Origin: Peromyscus leucopus
Taxonomy: Eukaryota; Chordata; Mammalia; Rodentia; Cricetidae
Length of the DNA stretch: 64,000 nucleotides
Assembly (NCBI RefSeq): GCF_004664715.2
Contig: NC_051071.1
Location: forward strand, 6,141,062 to 6,205,061
Direction of reading: 5' to 3'
Positions within the stretch are counted from its first letter, which is position 1. Each line of letters begins with the position of its first letter. The notes below the pieces were generated by a model. It was not told where the DNA came from and ran no database searches. It was given only the letters and a program-made list of their open reading frames with translations. Below are positions 48,066 to 59,890 of this stretch, one piece after another. A program made the position numbers and the translations under genes.

Positions 48066-48286
48066 AATTATTGATTTTGTATGTATGGATGAGTGTTTTG
48101 TCTGTATGCATATCTGTGCAGTACATGCATGTCTGTTGCCCATGGGTGCCAGACAAGTGTGTTGAGAAACCTGGGATTGGAGCTACTGATGGTTGTGTAT
48201 GATTATGTGGGTGCTATGAACTGAACTTGGGTCATCTAGAAAAACAGCCAGTGTTCTTAACTACTGACCTACCTCTCCAGTCCCTA
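48066..48286 (-). mobile_element. B3 SINE, minus strand
   Basis: GGATGAGTGTTTTGTCTGTA, CAGTACATGCATGTCTGTTG, GGGTGCTATGAACTGAACTT, AACAGCCAGTGTTCTTAACT and CTACCTCTCCAGTCCC follow the antisense order of B3 closely. Confidence 0.75.
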
Positions 48287-48495
48287 AAGTGTGACTCTTA
48301 ATAATACCTTTATTGTGTTTGTGAGAAAGCAAAGGTAGATTACATGTATGCTCCATGCAGCAGTATCTATCAGATGTTCATGTCAGTAGTTGTAGCACTA
48401 TGCTAGCTTCCTGGTATTGCTCTTAAGTTGGTGCTTTTTCCAGCAGAATCCCATGTTTTGAAAGATTTTTGCATATCAGTTGCATCATTGGTTAA

Positions 48496-48538
<43 letters not shown>

Positions 48539-49655
48539 TTATCAAATACTGGCTGGAACTGCAGCAACAGCAGGAAGGTTGAGTTGACTTGAATCCAGTG
48601 AAGTCAAGAAGTCTGGTGTCTAGATAACCAGTCTGTTTTCATCAAACTTGAGGTGCTCCCTGAGTTGACTTAGTGTCATCTAAAACCCCTTGCTGACCTC
48701 CAGCACTGTCTGTAGAGTCTGGGAATAGCTGAACTCTTACTTTTTAGTGAATGAGCCAAACCTCATTATTATGATCTGAGTAAGCTGATGCTTTGTATGT
48801 GATCTAATTCAATTTTTAGTTGTTACATTTTTTCCATCACATCATGGGAAATTGGTGTGGTCCACAAGTAATCAAAATAAATTGGTTAAGAATGAAATGG
48901 AAGATGAATTATTAACAAACTACTAGGGGTTACTGGTTAATGGGCATACCAATCCTTTAGATACCACATTCTGATGTGTGATACACAAATTATGTAATTT
49001 ACCCATTGTTGTCAGAAGCCAAGTCCAATTATAATTTACCCTTCAGCCATGCAATTTTATAGTATCAAAACACAAAGGAAAATTTCTCAATATGCAGAGT
49101 TTCCTTAGTCTATCCCTTATTGCCAAATTTAACTGCTTCTGGTGCAAATGGCAGAGAATGCTGAAAAAGACGGTCATATAAAGTCATCTGTTATTTTGCC
49201 AAAATACATTACATAGGAAGTAAGTCTTGAGTCTTTCAAATACTATTGGGCCAGGCTGAAATAATTTCATTGTAAAAGCATTTTCCTTCTCTTTGTGCAG
49301 GCTAAGTGCATATTTTGTGACCTTAGGAATAACTTTCCAAAGCTGTGTGAAGAATGTAGCAATACAATCTAATAAGAATTATGGCTCACAACTTGAATGA
49401 TGTCAGTATTCTTTTAATCCTCCCAGACTAAAGCGTTTCTCCTTCTAAATAGATTTCTTAACTCTTTATTTTTAAGGCAATAAGGAGAGTTTTGTAATCT
49501 CATTGGCAAAGTAAGAGTTAAAGCAAGATAAAACTTTCCCTTATTGATGCTTGTGTATGTTATTAAGATGAATATGTTTTAAAGGCTATGCATTTAAGAT
49601 GGTATTTTTATAACTATGTGTTATTTTGTCAGTCTTTCTGGTTTTGGTTAGCTTT
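48287..49655. other. Single-copy sequence with a 31-T run
   Basis: T run at 48503-48533. No gene signature. Confidence 0.45.
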
Positions 49656-50031
49656 TGTCCATTTGACACAAACCTGACATATCTGAGAAGAGGGAATCCC
49701 AGTTGAGGAATCGTCCCCATCTGACTGGCCTACAGACATGTCTACAGGGGCATTTTCTTGACTGATGTTTGATGTGGGAAGGCCCAGCTCACTGTGGGCA
49801 GTCTCTCTCCTGGGTCATAAGAGGTACAAGAAATTTAGCCATAGTGAGCCTGGGAACAAGCCAGTAAGCAGTCTTCCTCCATGTGTCCTGCCTCTGTTTC
49901 TACTTAAGCTCCTGCTGTGGCTTTCCTCAATGATGAACTGTGAGCAGGACCTGTAAGCCCCAAATCTCTTTCCTTCCCCAAGCTGGTTGTGATCAGTGCT
50001 TTATCACAGCAACAGAAACCTAACCAAGACA
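49656..50031 (+). mobile_element. MaLR-type (MT-like) LTR, 376 bp
   Basis: It starts TGTCCATTTGACACAAACCT and ends CCTAACCAAGACA. Internal blocks ACAGGGGCATTTTCTTGACT, GGGAAGGCCCAGCTCACTGT and CCCAAGCTGGTTGTGATCAG are in the order of common rodent MT/MaLR LTRs. The polyadenylation signal is degraded. CTTT sits on both sides, consistent with a short target duplication. The two small plus frames over it are not genes. Confidence 0.72.
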
Positions 50032-52629
50032 CTTTTCACACCTTATTTAGTGTGAGAAGAGTTTTTTATTTCAGTTTTCTACCTGTGATCTTTTGCTTTC
50101 TTCTAGTCAGAGGTCAAAAACTGGACCACCAGCCAGCATTACCTGGCTGGCAATTACTGGGCCCATTTGGAGGTCCTGACTGAGGAGTTCTTGGCATGGG
50201 TGTGAAAACTCAAATTTTTACCTGGTTCCCAGATGATGCAAGCAGTAGGTAAGTCATACCTTGATAATCACTGCCCTAAGCCATGTTACAATTTTTCGTC
50301 TTACAATTTAACTTGGTGAGCCATGCAGTCCTCTAAGGTGAAGCCAAAGGTCAACAAACTAGCTATCATTTGACTCTTTCACCAGACTTGTTATGAGCCA
50401 AAGTACTGCATATAGAAAAATCACAGTTCGATAAAGTGGCTCAGTGCTTGATGTTGACAGACGGAAGAATCTCTACGGGTAAGTGTGTGATTTTTTTCAC
50501 TGACATCACATTTGCCTGCAGAGATTTCTCAGTCTGCCACTGTGCAATTATATCTAGGGTGTAAAACAGTTATTCACTCTACGATGGCCCTTCTAGTCCT
50601 GTGAGACCCCAAAACTATATTTGTGAAAGATTTACATTAGATAGGAAGTAAGGGCTATAGGTGGCATTCAAACCGAAGAGCAAGAGAGAAGCCACTATTT
50701 GCATCTGCCTGTGTCTCCACAGAGAGGGCTGAGGTGACAGGAAAGAGCACCAGTCTCTCCTGTAATGATGCTCTCACCACACCGCATGCTTCACAGCCCT
50801 TGAGTTTCTTGAAGTTTCAGACAGTCTGTGTGTTAGAACTTGCCATTCTTCTTGGGTTTCTTCATACTTTCTTAGTTTATAGATATACCTAAGAAATCAC
50901 AAGGAGAGTGCAATAGGAGATATGCTTGTCACCTTTGTTTTCCCCACCTCCCTTTTAAGTTAGTAATACCTTATAAATCACATCACCTGTGGCCAGTTTT
51001 TAAAGAGTTCAAATAATGCACGGTGTGAAGTATTTAGGAGTACAGCCCAATTTGTGAATATCAAAATATTAACTCTGAAATGCTGGTAGTTTTTGTTCAT
51101 GGAACTATTTCCCCTCTGTTAACTATTTTATTTTTTTATCAGAACAGAAATTTAGAATATTTTGTTCCTGCTGTATCCCAGCAGATAGAATATTTCCAGT
51201 CTACAGAAAGTGTTAATAAGTATTTACTACTGACTGTTCATTGATCCACTGAAGGGTTTTATTTCAAATATCTACTATTTAAAAGGGTCATATATATGAG
51301 TATATGTATATATTTATATGTATATATCTATAAAGTCACATTTATTGATATCAGAGTGAACATATTTGATTTCAGACAAGAGAAAATTAAAATATAAAAT
51401 AAATGTTTTTATATATTTAGTCACAAATTAAAGTATGATATAATGGAGAATTTGGGTAATATTTGGTTTAGAGGCAAAATTAATAATCTTTAAAACTCCA
51501 GTGATATTATGCCTTCCAAACATATAATTGTATCTTGGATTTTTTTTAAACTACTGGGTTCTATCCAAATTTATGCAATAGTGATTCACAAAATTGGATT
51601 TGATTGTGTTTACATAACACAGTATCTTGATTATCTACAAATCTACCCTGTACACATCCTTGAGCCTCGGGATGATTTTAAAAGCATCCTCTTAATTGTA
51701 TTCTGGCTTTTCCAAATAAACCATAAATACAGACTTAACATCAAATCTCTTATAAGTATTCAGAGGATGTAACAGGTGGCCTGATCTGATGTGAGTGCAG
51801 CTGAAGTCATGTGTTGAAATAATTGGGGCCTGGAAAGATAGAAAACATCTGGGCTCTAAAGGAGAACCATTCTATCAGACAGGGGGGTAGGGAGGGAAGA
51901 AGGAAGGGAGGAGAGACAGAGGTGGAGAGGGAGACAAAGAGACAGAGAACATTTGTAAGCATTACAATCTTTTGGGTTATGTACAAAAACAGGCGGGGTG
52001 GGGCTTGTGTTTCAAACTCTGTGAACAGTTTGCTCCTCTAATCTCTAAAGATGGAGACCAGGACACCCCAGTTATGACTTCTGCAGCTATCTGCACTCCC
52101 AAAGCTTGCTTTTGGTCTTACATGTGTTTGTGGGCTGTAGTTTGACAGGTACTTGTCCCCTCGCAGGAAATTGAGTTTGGAATCTTGGTTGTCATGTTTC
52201 CAGTTGTTGCTCTCTTGCTTGTTAATATGTTTCTGACTTTTGTTTTCTTGCAACAATTTGGTTTTATGGATTCACGTGAAGGCATGGCCGGGCCAAAGCT
52301 TTGGGGTGAGCCTCATAATTTTTGTTGCCTATATTCCTAGACTAGTTAGTAATATCCCTCTATAAATGCACATATTTGCTATATAAGCATTATCTGCCAT
52401 TAACACATCAGTACAGATGCACTCATAAGACTATGCCAATCACAAACTGAAGGGCTGAGAAGAGGAATGCTTTACTGTGCATTTTGAACTCCCACAGCAA
52501 GATCTACACAGTAATTCTCAAGCCTGGCTGGGAATCAGAAATGTGTTGGATTATGAAACATTTTAAAGCTCCAATGAAGATATCCTGAACCCAAATTTCT
52601 AAGATGAGGATTTGAGAATTCTCTTTAAA
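50032..52629. other. Single-copy, AT-rich sequence, nothing recognised
   Basis: TATATA-rich patch at about 51288-51335, and a GGGAGG/GGAAGG purine patch at about 51886-51950. Confidence 0.45.
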
Positions 52630-53054
52630 ATTATCTACTAGGACAGTTTTACGTTAAGAGTAACATTGAACAGAAAGTGCAGAGTCTCTGTGTGCTTCCT
52701 CTGCATGTGCACAGCCTCCCCACTACTGCCATTCCACCCCTGCGGTGCATCCTTACGGTGGATGAGCCTACACAGACATGTGGACACTACTTCAAAGCCA
52801 GAGATTCGCTAGGGCTCCCCGTTGGGTTTCATGCAGGAGTTTTATAGTATGGTGCATGCCTAACAGCATCGTACCATACAGAATTTACAGAAACCCCACT
52901 GCTCTAAAACCACCTGTGCTCTGCTCACTCCCCCCCCCACCCCGACTCCTGGTCCTCACTGATCTTTCTACCGTCTCCACCATTCTTGCCTTTCCTGGGT
53001 CTTATTGTTGAAATCATGTAGTAGTATGTAGTCTTTCCATATTGGCTTCTTCAC

Positions 53055-53090
53055 ATAATAATAATGATAATAATAATAATAATAATAAAT
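53055..53090. repeat. (TAA)n microsatellite
   Basis: Short AAT/TAA trinucleotide tract inside the L1 remnant. Confidence 0.93.
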
Positions 53091-54029
53091 ACTCAGTTTC
53101 TTCCGTGTCTTCACAGGTTGGTAACTCACCAAATATCAGAGTTTATTTGTTCATTTCCTGAAAGCCATCTTGAATACTTGTCAGTTCTGTGATTATGGTT
53201 AGAGATAGTATGAACATTTGAGTTTGAGTTTTTGTGGGGATACATTGCCACCTTCTTTGGGTAAATATCCAAGAGTCTGATTTACATAGTGACCATATGT
53301 GTAGCATCGGAAGACCGTGGTGCATTCTCTTCTAAGCAGTGGTACCAGCAATGGATGAGCTATCCCATTGTTCCAAATCCTCACCAGCATTTAGTGTTAC
53401 CAGTGTTTCGGAGTTTGGCCATTCTAATACCAATACAGTGGTATCCCATTGTTCTAGTTTATGAGTCCCCAATGACATATGACGTTGAATAGTTTTCATG
53501 TCTGCTTCATGCATCTTTAATTCTTTAATTAATTTAATTCTTTAATTCTGCTTAATGCATTCTTTAATAAAATGCTGACTTGGGTTTTTCTCTCTGCTTT
53601 TTAGTGAGGTCCATTTTCTCACTGAGTTTTAAGAGTTCTTTTTTATATTTTGGGTAACACTGCTCTATCATGCGTAGCTTTAAATTTTCATTCTAGTCTG
53701 TCTTACCTCCTCAGTCTCTTGACATTACATTTTGAAGAGCAGAGTTTTAAGTTTTTAATGAAGTCCTGTTTATCACTTCTTCCATGGGTCATAATTAGAT
53801 CTAAAACAGAAGGACATCTAGGTTTTATGTTGTTTTCCTCTAGAAATGTTTACAGTTTTGCATTCTATATTAGGTCTATAAACTATTTTGAGTTAATTAT
53901 TAATTCTCATGAAGATTGAAAGATCTGTGTCTAGACTCTTGTTTTACACATAGATGTCCAACTTTCTCAGCACTATGTTGGAAAAGAATCTTCTCCGCTG
54001 TGTAACATTTACTGATTTGTCACAGTTTG

Positions 54030-54030
<1 letters not shown>

Positions 54031-54080
<50 letters not shown>
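54031..54080. repeat. (TG)n microsatellite, about 25 repeats
   Basis: Uninterrupted TG dinucleotides inside the L1 remnant. Confidence 0.97.
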
Positions 54081-54081
<1 letters not shown>

Positions 54082-55557
54082 ATTTCTGTTGTTTGATTGG
54101 CCTGTCTACTCTTCCCCAATAGAGCTTTGTCTTGTTTAATGCAGCTCTCTTGAGTTTGACTGGTGTCAATTGTCAGGTCTGGTTCCCCTCTAACACTGAA
54201 TTGTTCTTGTGGATCCTTTGCCTTTTATAAACATTTTAGAATCAGTTTGTCTTCACTGACAAAGTTTTGACTATACAGGTCAAATAAGGAAGAGCCAACA
54301 CCTTGAAAATGTGAAATCTGTATATTCATGAACAAGAAGCCTCACTCCATTTTGTTAGTTGCTATTTTTCATCAGAATTTTGTACTTTTTTTCATACAGA
54401 ACTTGCAACCTTTTGTTAAATTTGTAGCTAAACATTTCATTGGGATAGTTCTTATGTTTATGGTAGTAGGTTTTAAATTACAAATTCCACTGTCTATTGA
54501 TGATTAACCTGCTGATTATTCCCTGCAACTATTCAATAGTTGCTTATTAGTACCAGAAGTTTCTATGACTCTTTCAGGCTATTTACTTAAATGTTCCTGT
54601 TATCACAAAGTAAACCATTTTACTTCTATCTTGAAAATTTGTATACTTTCCCTTTCATTCTCTTGTTTTATTACATTGCTATGATTTTTAGTACAATGTT
54701 GAAAAGCAGTGCTGACAGAATATTCTTATTTCTTGATCTTAGTGGTCATTCTTCAAGCTTTTCCTCATTAAAGATGATGCTAACTTGAAGCATTTTGTAG
54801 TTGTTCCTTATAAAGTTAATAAAATTCTACTCTTTCTAGTCTAGACAGTTTACCTGGAATGAAATGTTGGATATTGCTAAATACTTTTTTTTGTATCTCC
54901 TGATATAATCATGACTGTTTTTCCTCTTTAGCTCCTAATTTTTCAGATGTTCTTTATGGCCCAGAAGGTGTGATATTGGTAAATGCTGCATGCGAGGCTG
55001 AGAAGTATGTTTAGTCTGTTACTTTTGAATGAAGTTTCTATTTATGTCCCCTATTGATGATGCTGTCAAGTTCAACTCTGTCCTTAAGATTTTCTGAATG
55101 CTGGTTCTGTTCATTTCTGACAAAGAAGTGTGAAGGTCCATAGCTGAATCTATTTCCCCTTGCAGGCTTATCAGCTTTTCCTGTGCATATCTGGTCCTCT
55201 GTTGTTGGACATGTCCAACACCATGACTGTTTTTCCTCTTTAGCTCCTAATTAACTATTGTATGTCCTTCCACAGGGCATTATGTCATAAATCTTCTCAA
55301 GCTGTAACTTCTACTGCTGTGAAGATTGGTCTTTTCCTAACCATTTGTGCTTTCTTTTAATTTGTGTTCTCATGGCATATCCCTTGCCATAACTTCATAC
55401 TTATGGACAGAAATAGTTGGCCATTTCTACCTACTCTTCACAGTTCTTGCCATTTAACTGGTGTGCACAGACCATTGGTAGTTAGAGCGGTCACTGTTCC
55501 AACTGGCTTGGGGCCACCACATTTCTTCTTTCCTGCTGTTGTCCCTGTACTTTCCTG

Positions 55558-55558
<1 letters not shown>

Positions 55559-55605
<47 letters not shown>
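55559..55605. repeat. (TA)n microsatellite, about 23 repeats
   Basis: Uninterrupted TA dinucleotides; produces the Ile-Tyr run of the plus frame across it. Confidence 0.97.
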
Positions 55606-55608
<3 letters not shown>

Positions 55609-56350
55609 ATATTTTATTGGCTCAGTTTTCTCTTCTTTCTTAGCATGTCAATTTTACTTTTTTTAAAAAAATAAATGTTGTGTTTGATAGTCACTTAGAC
55701 TTGCATGGTACATATACAACTATAATTGACCCAAGTTCACTTCCCAATGTACTGCTTCCTGAGTTGTGCAAGTGCTTTGTGATAACAAATACCCCCAGTT
55801 CCTCTCTTATACCACTTATATTATTGCTTTATTCATTTCACTTACCTAAATACACACATATATATTTATGTATACAAAACAACTATATGTTTTGAATACA
55901 CATTGAATACATTATCGCTGATATTTTTGAACAAATTTAAGAATAGAAAAAAATAAAATTTTTATTTTACCATCATATATTCATTCTCTGAAGCTCTTTC
56001 TATCTTAGTATCTGGCCTATAGCATATCTCATTCTTCCTCTCTGAAGAACTCTGTTTCTTTCATGCCAGTTTGACTAGTAAGAAATTCAGTTTTTGAGAA
56101 AGCCTTTATTTCTCCTCTACTTGTGAAAGCACAGTTCTGTATGACACACAATTCTAGGTTAGACCTACTTTTCTCTCAACAATTTCTATATTTTGTACCA
56201 GCAACTTCTCACTTGGGTGACTTTTGTCTGTTATTACTTTTGCTCTTCTGGAGGGAGGTGTGGCCCTGCTGTGACCTGATGATCTCCCTGGAGGTTTGAA
56301 GCCACACTGCTTGTTGCTCTGGCTATTGGAATCTGGGCTTTCCAAGCCAG

Positions 56351-56849
56351 ATAGGCAGGTGAAAGAAGTTCATGACCCAGGAAATTTTTACTCTATCAGT
56401 TGAGTCTCTGGTCATCCTTCAGTTTTTCCAGTTTGGGGACGGTGGTCTTCTCTATGACCTCAGACCTTGACCTCAGATTGCATATAAGAAGTGTTGCTAT
56501 TTCTGTTTGCTCAGCTTTTTTTTCTCATGATGGCAGAGTGATGACTTCTGAATTAAAAATGCCCATATTCTAATAAATACATATTGAATAACCAATAAAT
56601 AAATAAAAATGCCCATGTTGACATTGAAGTTTACACATTCCTACCTTTTTTTGGAACAAGTATGGTATTGGAATAGCTTTTTACTGCTTATTGGCTTTTA
56701 AATTCTTATTTAAAAGAAAACCTATGTACTTAATACATATACATAAATCTACATAAAATACATTATATATTCTTAAATTAGATATTAATTATATCTATAC
56801 TATTGAATCTATATGTCTATAAAATATATAAATCTGAGAAGTGGGGATT
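56351..56849. other. AT-rich gap, nothing recognised
   Basis: No repeat or gene signature seen. Confidence 0.4.
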
Positions 56850-57480
56850 TCTAGTGTGTGTAGAGGACGTGACCTATGGCTTTGACCTCGCTATTCCGCT
56901 CCTTAATGGAGACCCCGACCTAAGTCTGTACAGCTCCCTCATTTGCCAACAACACTGGTCTTTCCTCCATGGGGAGTCACCAGGGATTTAAACATCTTTT
57001 TGGGGTGCTATGGAAAAGCTCTTGGCGTCTGAAGAGTGAGGGGCTGGTCTCTCAGTGGCCACTCAAGGGAGAACAGCTCCCACTCCAGCAGGGGCTTCAG
57101 ATACCTGCCCTGCAGTTGACACTGCGCAGGATTATGCAACTCAAACTGGGAAGAAACCTGTTTGCTAAGCAAAAAAGACCGTTTTTTCCCCCCTACTTGT
57201 CTCCTTTAAATGATTCTGCATGGGCAGGGTGTATTTTGTTAACCCGGCCTAAGGGGATGTTTTAAAGGTGGAGAATTGCCCTGGTGATGAACAAATACGA
57301 GGAATAAACTTGCAGTGGGGCCGGGCTGCCTGCTGACTGTGATTTCCTGATGACCTAGAACAATGGTTATTCAGTAACAGCTGGCGCGTGTCTCCCTCGG
57401 ACAAAGCCACTGGGAAGAGCAGGCTTTCTGATTGGTGAACCAGAACCGTTTCCCTAGTAACCGTTAACTAGCACGTGTTT
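56850..57480. promoter_or_regulatory. Possible conserved non-coding block
   Basis: This block is free of recognisable repeats, has more GC and CpG than the AT-rich sequence on both sides, and contains several common factor motifs. ATTGG (inverted CCAAT) lies at 57431-57435, a TAACCG MYB-type site at about 57458-57463 and CACGTG (E-box) at 57472-57477. No TATA box, CpG island or adjoining open frame is seen. Two small plus frames (56803-56991 and 56969-57265) overlap it but show no protein features. A regulatory role is an inference from composition only. Confidence 0.3.
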
Positions 57481-57792
57481 TATTGTTTCCAACTGCTTTT
57501 CCTAGGGTATTTGCAGGTGGTGGGAGATGCTTTTTTAAAGAGGGGTCATAACCTCATGAACTTTCAGATGTTTCAACAAATTGGGGAACAAAACGTTTTT
57601 TTTCTTTTTAAATATAGTAAGTAAATTTTATAACATAGCATTTTCAAGACAAATGCAGCCCAACAGTTTTTCTTTTTTCTTTTTGCCATAATTTCCCAGA
57701 TGTTCTCAATTTTAAAGCCATTTAAATTTGTTTCCTTTTAAAATTATGACCTATAGGAAGGTAATATTAGTTAGCTGCATGGTCTAAGAATA

Positions 57793-57834
<42 letters not shown>

Positions 57835-58749
57835 TTAGGGAGGGCACGCTTTTTTTTTTTAGGGAGTGTATGCTTTGGCATGAAATGTGAGATAAACCAT
57901 AAAACACGAGCATTATTTTTTTTTCGGGCTTGTAAAGGTTTGAATATTTTTCCTCTTCATCAACCAGTGATTTTTTTTTACTTGACTGCTACTTTCTGTA
58001 CTCATTAAGAATGTTCTAGAAAATTCATAATGTTGGTATGAACAAAAAGACTAAATAAGACTCAATTACAAGAATTTCCTCCAACATTTATTTGACTTGT
58101 TTCACGAAGGACTGCTTGATTTCCAGATGGATAGCTCCCTCTTCTGTTTGGTTTGTAGAACTGGATCTTTTGAAAAAACACCTTGGCAGATATTCGTCAC
58201 TGAATTCTCTATCTTGGCTGAAGCTGAATTGCTATTTGCCGAAGCAAATTTGTAAGTTGGAATCGAGGAAGCAAGGATGCGTCTGGTTTAAAATAAAATC
58301 ACCATCCTTCCATAAATGGTGGTAAATAAAACTAACACATTATTTTAATATTGAACTTATCTGCAGACATATTTGAAAAACTGTGCAGACCTGATTAGTC
58401 ACTGTCTGGCTCTGTTTGAAGCACCTGGACTTGCATCGGATAATCAATGCCATGTGATCTGCATGCATTCAAATGATTCTGCAGTTTATCGAGTGGTTGG
58501 GATTAGAGGCCTGCACTACCAAGCCTACTCAGTTTTTGCTTATACAAAGTGCCAGGAATAAGAGTGTTTGTAAAAGTTTAACCAGTGATGATTTGTACAG
58601 AGCCCATCAGGAAGCAAGCAGTCATTAAACCCAGCTGTTTTATCGCTGTGATCTTTTGCTTTTCTTCCCCCAATATAAACTGTGCTCCTAATTTGCTCTG
58701 CAGCATACGAGAGTCACATTCTAAACATTTAAAGGTTTTGCATTTATCG
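57481..58749. other. Single-copy sequence with microsatellite
   Basis: Apart from the (ATT) tract described separately, no feature. The short block at 58490-58540 (GTGGTTGGGATTAGAGGCCT) faintly resembles a SINE end. Confidence 0.4.
57790..57835. repeat. (ATT)n microsatellite, about 14 repeats
   Basis: Uninterrupted TTA/ATT trinucleotides. Confidence 0.96.
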
Positions 58750-59110
58750 TCATAGCGGTATTATTCGTTACAACTAAAAGGTTGAAGCATCCATCATGTA
58801 TGTATACTAACAGATGACAGACAAGCCAAAAGTGCTCATACACTGTGGGTGTGTACTGAGCTTAGCAAAGAAGACAGTTTCAACATACACTGCATGGATG
58901 AAATAAGTCAATTATCAAAGACAAGTACTGTACAGTCCATTTGTAGGCATCCCTGGAATAAAGGACACTGTCTTCCAGGAGTGGGAAGGATCTAGGAAGG
59001 CAGAGCTGTTTAATAGGTGTAGAGTTTCAGTTATGCAAGGTGAGGAATAGTTCTGGAGGTTGAGTGTACAACAAGGGGTCAGTGATGGTGATGATAAATT
59101 CTACGTGTGT
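58750..59110 (+). mobile_element. L1 3' end fragment, sense
   Basis: AACTAAAAGGTTGAAGCATC, CACTGCATGGATGAAATAAG, AAAGACAAGTACTGTACAG, TAATAGGTGTAGAGTTTCAG and AGTTCTGGAGGTTGAGTGTA follow the end of ORF2 and 3' UTR of an old mammalian L1. Confidence 0.65.
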
Positions 59111-59500
59111 GTTACTCAAGTTAACAACATCAACAACACTTCCCCAGAACGGAAGGGCTCTGTGAATTTAGAGCATATTTGTTATGTTAATTAGCCTTGG
59201 ACATTTTGACTCACATCCCAGAGTTCTGAATGAGAACCAAGAATGTTCTGGTGCGTGGCTGAGTACACAGTTATACTGTTCAAGTGTTGTACCTGCTCTT
59301 CCTTTCAGGGCTGCTGCTTTCCTGCCAGGAGTGGACTTTATTCTCTGGGCTGTGTAGCCTATGGACTCGGATGGAATTTCAGAAGTACATTTTCCACACA
59401 GTCACATGAAGAAACCCTCAGAAAGCCATGTATGCGGAAAACAAATTTGATTCAGCAAGTTTACCACTGAAAAATCTTCCTTGAAGGTGGTACTGGGAAT
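59111..59500. other. Single-copy sequence, nothing recognised
   Basis: Contains only a short plus frame of no signature and the left flank of the purine tract. Confidence 0.4.
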
Positions 59501-59890
59501 GGGGAGGAGGAGGGAGGGGAGGAGGAGGAGGGAGGGGAGGAGGGAGGGGAGGAGGGAGGGGAGGTGGAGGAGGGAGGGGAGGAGGGAGGGGAAGAGGGAG
59601 GGGAGGAGGAGGAGGGAGGGGAGGAGGGAGGGGAGGAGGAGGAGGGAGGCAGGGGAGGTGGAGGAGGGAGGGGAAGAGGGAGGGAGGTGGAGGAGGGGAG
59701 GAGGAGGAGGGAGGGGAGGTGGAGGAGGGAGGGGAGGAGGGAGGGGAGGAGGAGGGAGGGGAGGTGGAGGAGGGAGGGGAGGAGGAGGGAGGGAGGTGGA
59801 GGAGGGAGGGGAGGAGGAGGGAGGGGAGGTGGAGGAGGGAGGGGAGGAGGAGGAGGGAGGGGAGGAGGAGGAGGGAGGGGTGGAGGAGGG
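59501..59890. repeat. Purine-rich minisatellite (GGA/GGGA), about 390 bp
   Basis: The plus strand is almost entirely G and A, with GGAGG, GGGAGGGG and GGAGGTGGAGG patterns, and only scattered T and a single C (near 59650). It contains many runs of three or four G spaced by one to four bases, able in principle to form G-quadruplexes or triplex DNA. Its Pro/Leu/Ser-rich minus frame (59418-59900) and Gly/Glu/Arg-rich plus frames are artefacts of the repeat. Confidence 0.95.

Larger units (their letters stand above)
52630..56350 (-). mobile_element. Long remnant of an old L1, antisense, broken
   Basis: Read on the plus strand, the order is that of an L1M-type element backwards. First comes a 3' UTR-like part (52630-53040, with ACCGTCTCCACCATTCTTGC and AATCATGTAGTAGTATGTAG). 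Then come ORF2 C-terminal parts (53150-54020, with AATCCTCACCAGCATTTAGT and GAAGTCCTGTTTATCACTTC). Last is a more internal ORF2 part near 56090-56290 (AGCCTTTATTTCTCCTCTAC). Every frame is broken. The part between 54120 and 56050 is diverged and its continuity is inferred. A 31-bp direct repeat, an 18-bp palindrome and several microsatellites lie inside. Confidence 0.7.

Noticed and set aside
48503..48533. Tail-only insertion at the 31-T run
   Set aside because: Only six bases (TTAACC) are shared by the flanks, too short to call a target duplication.
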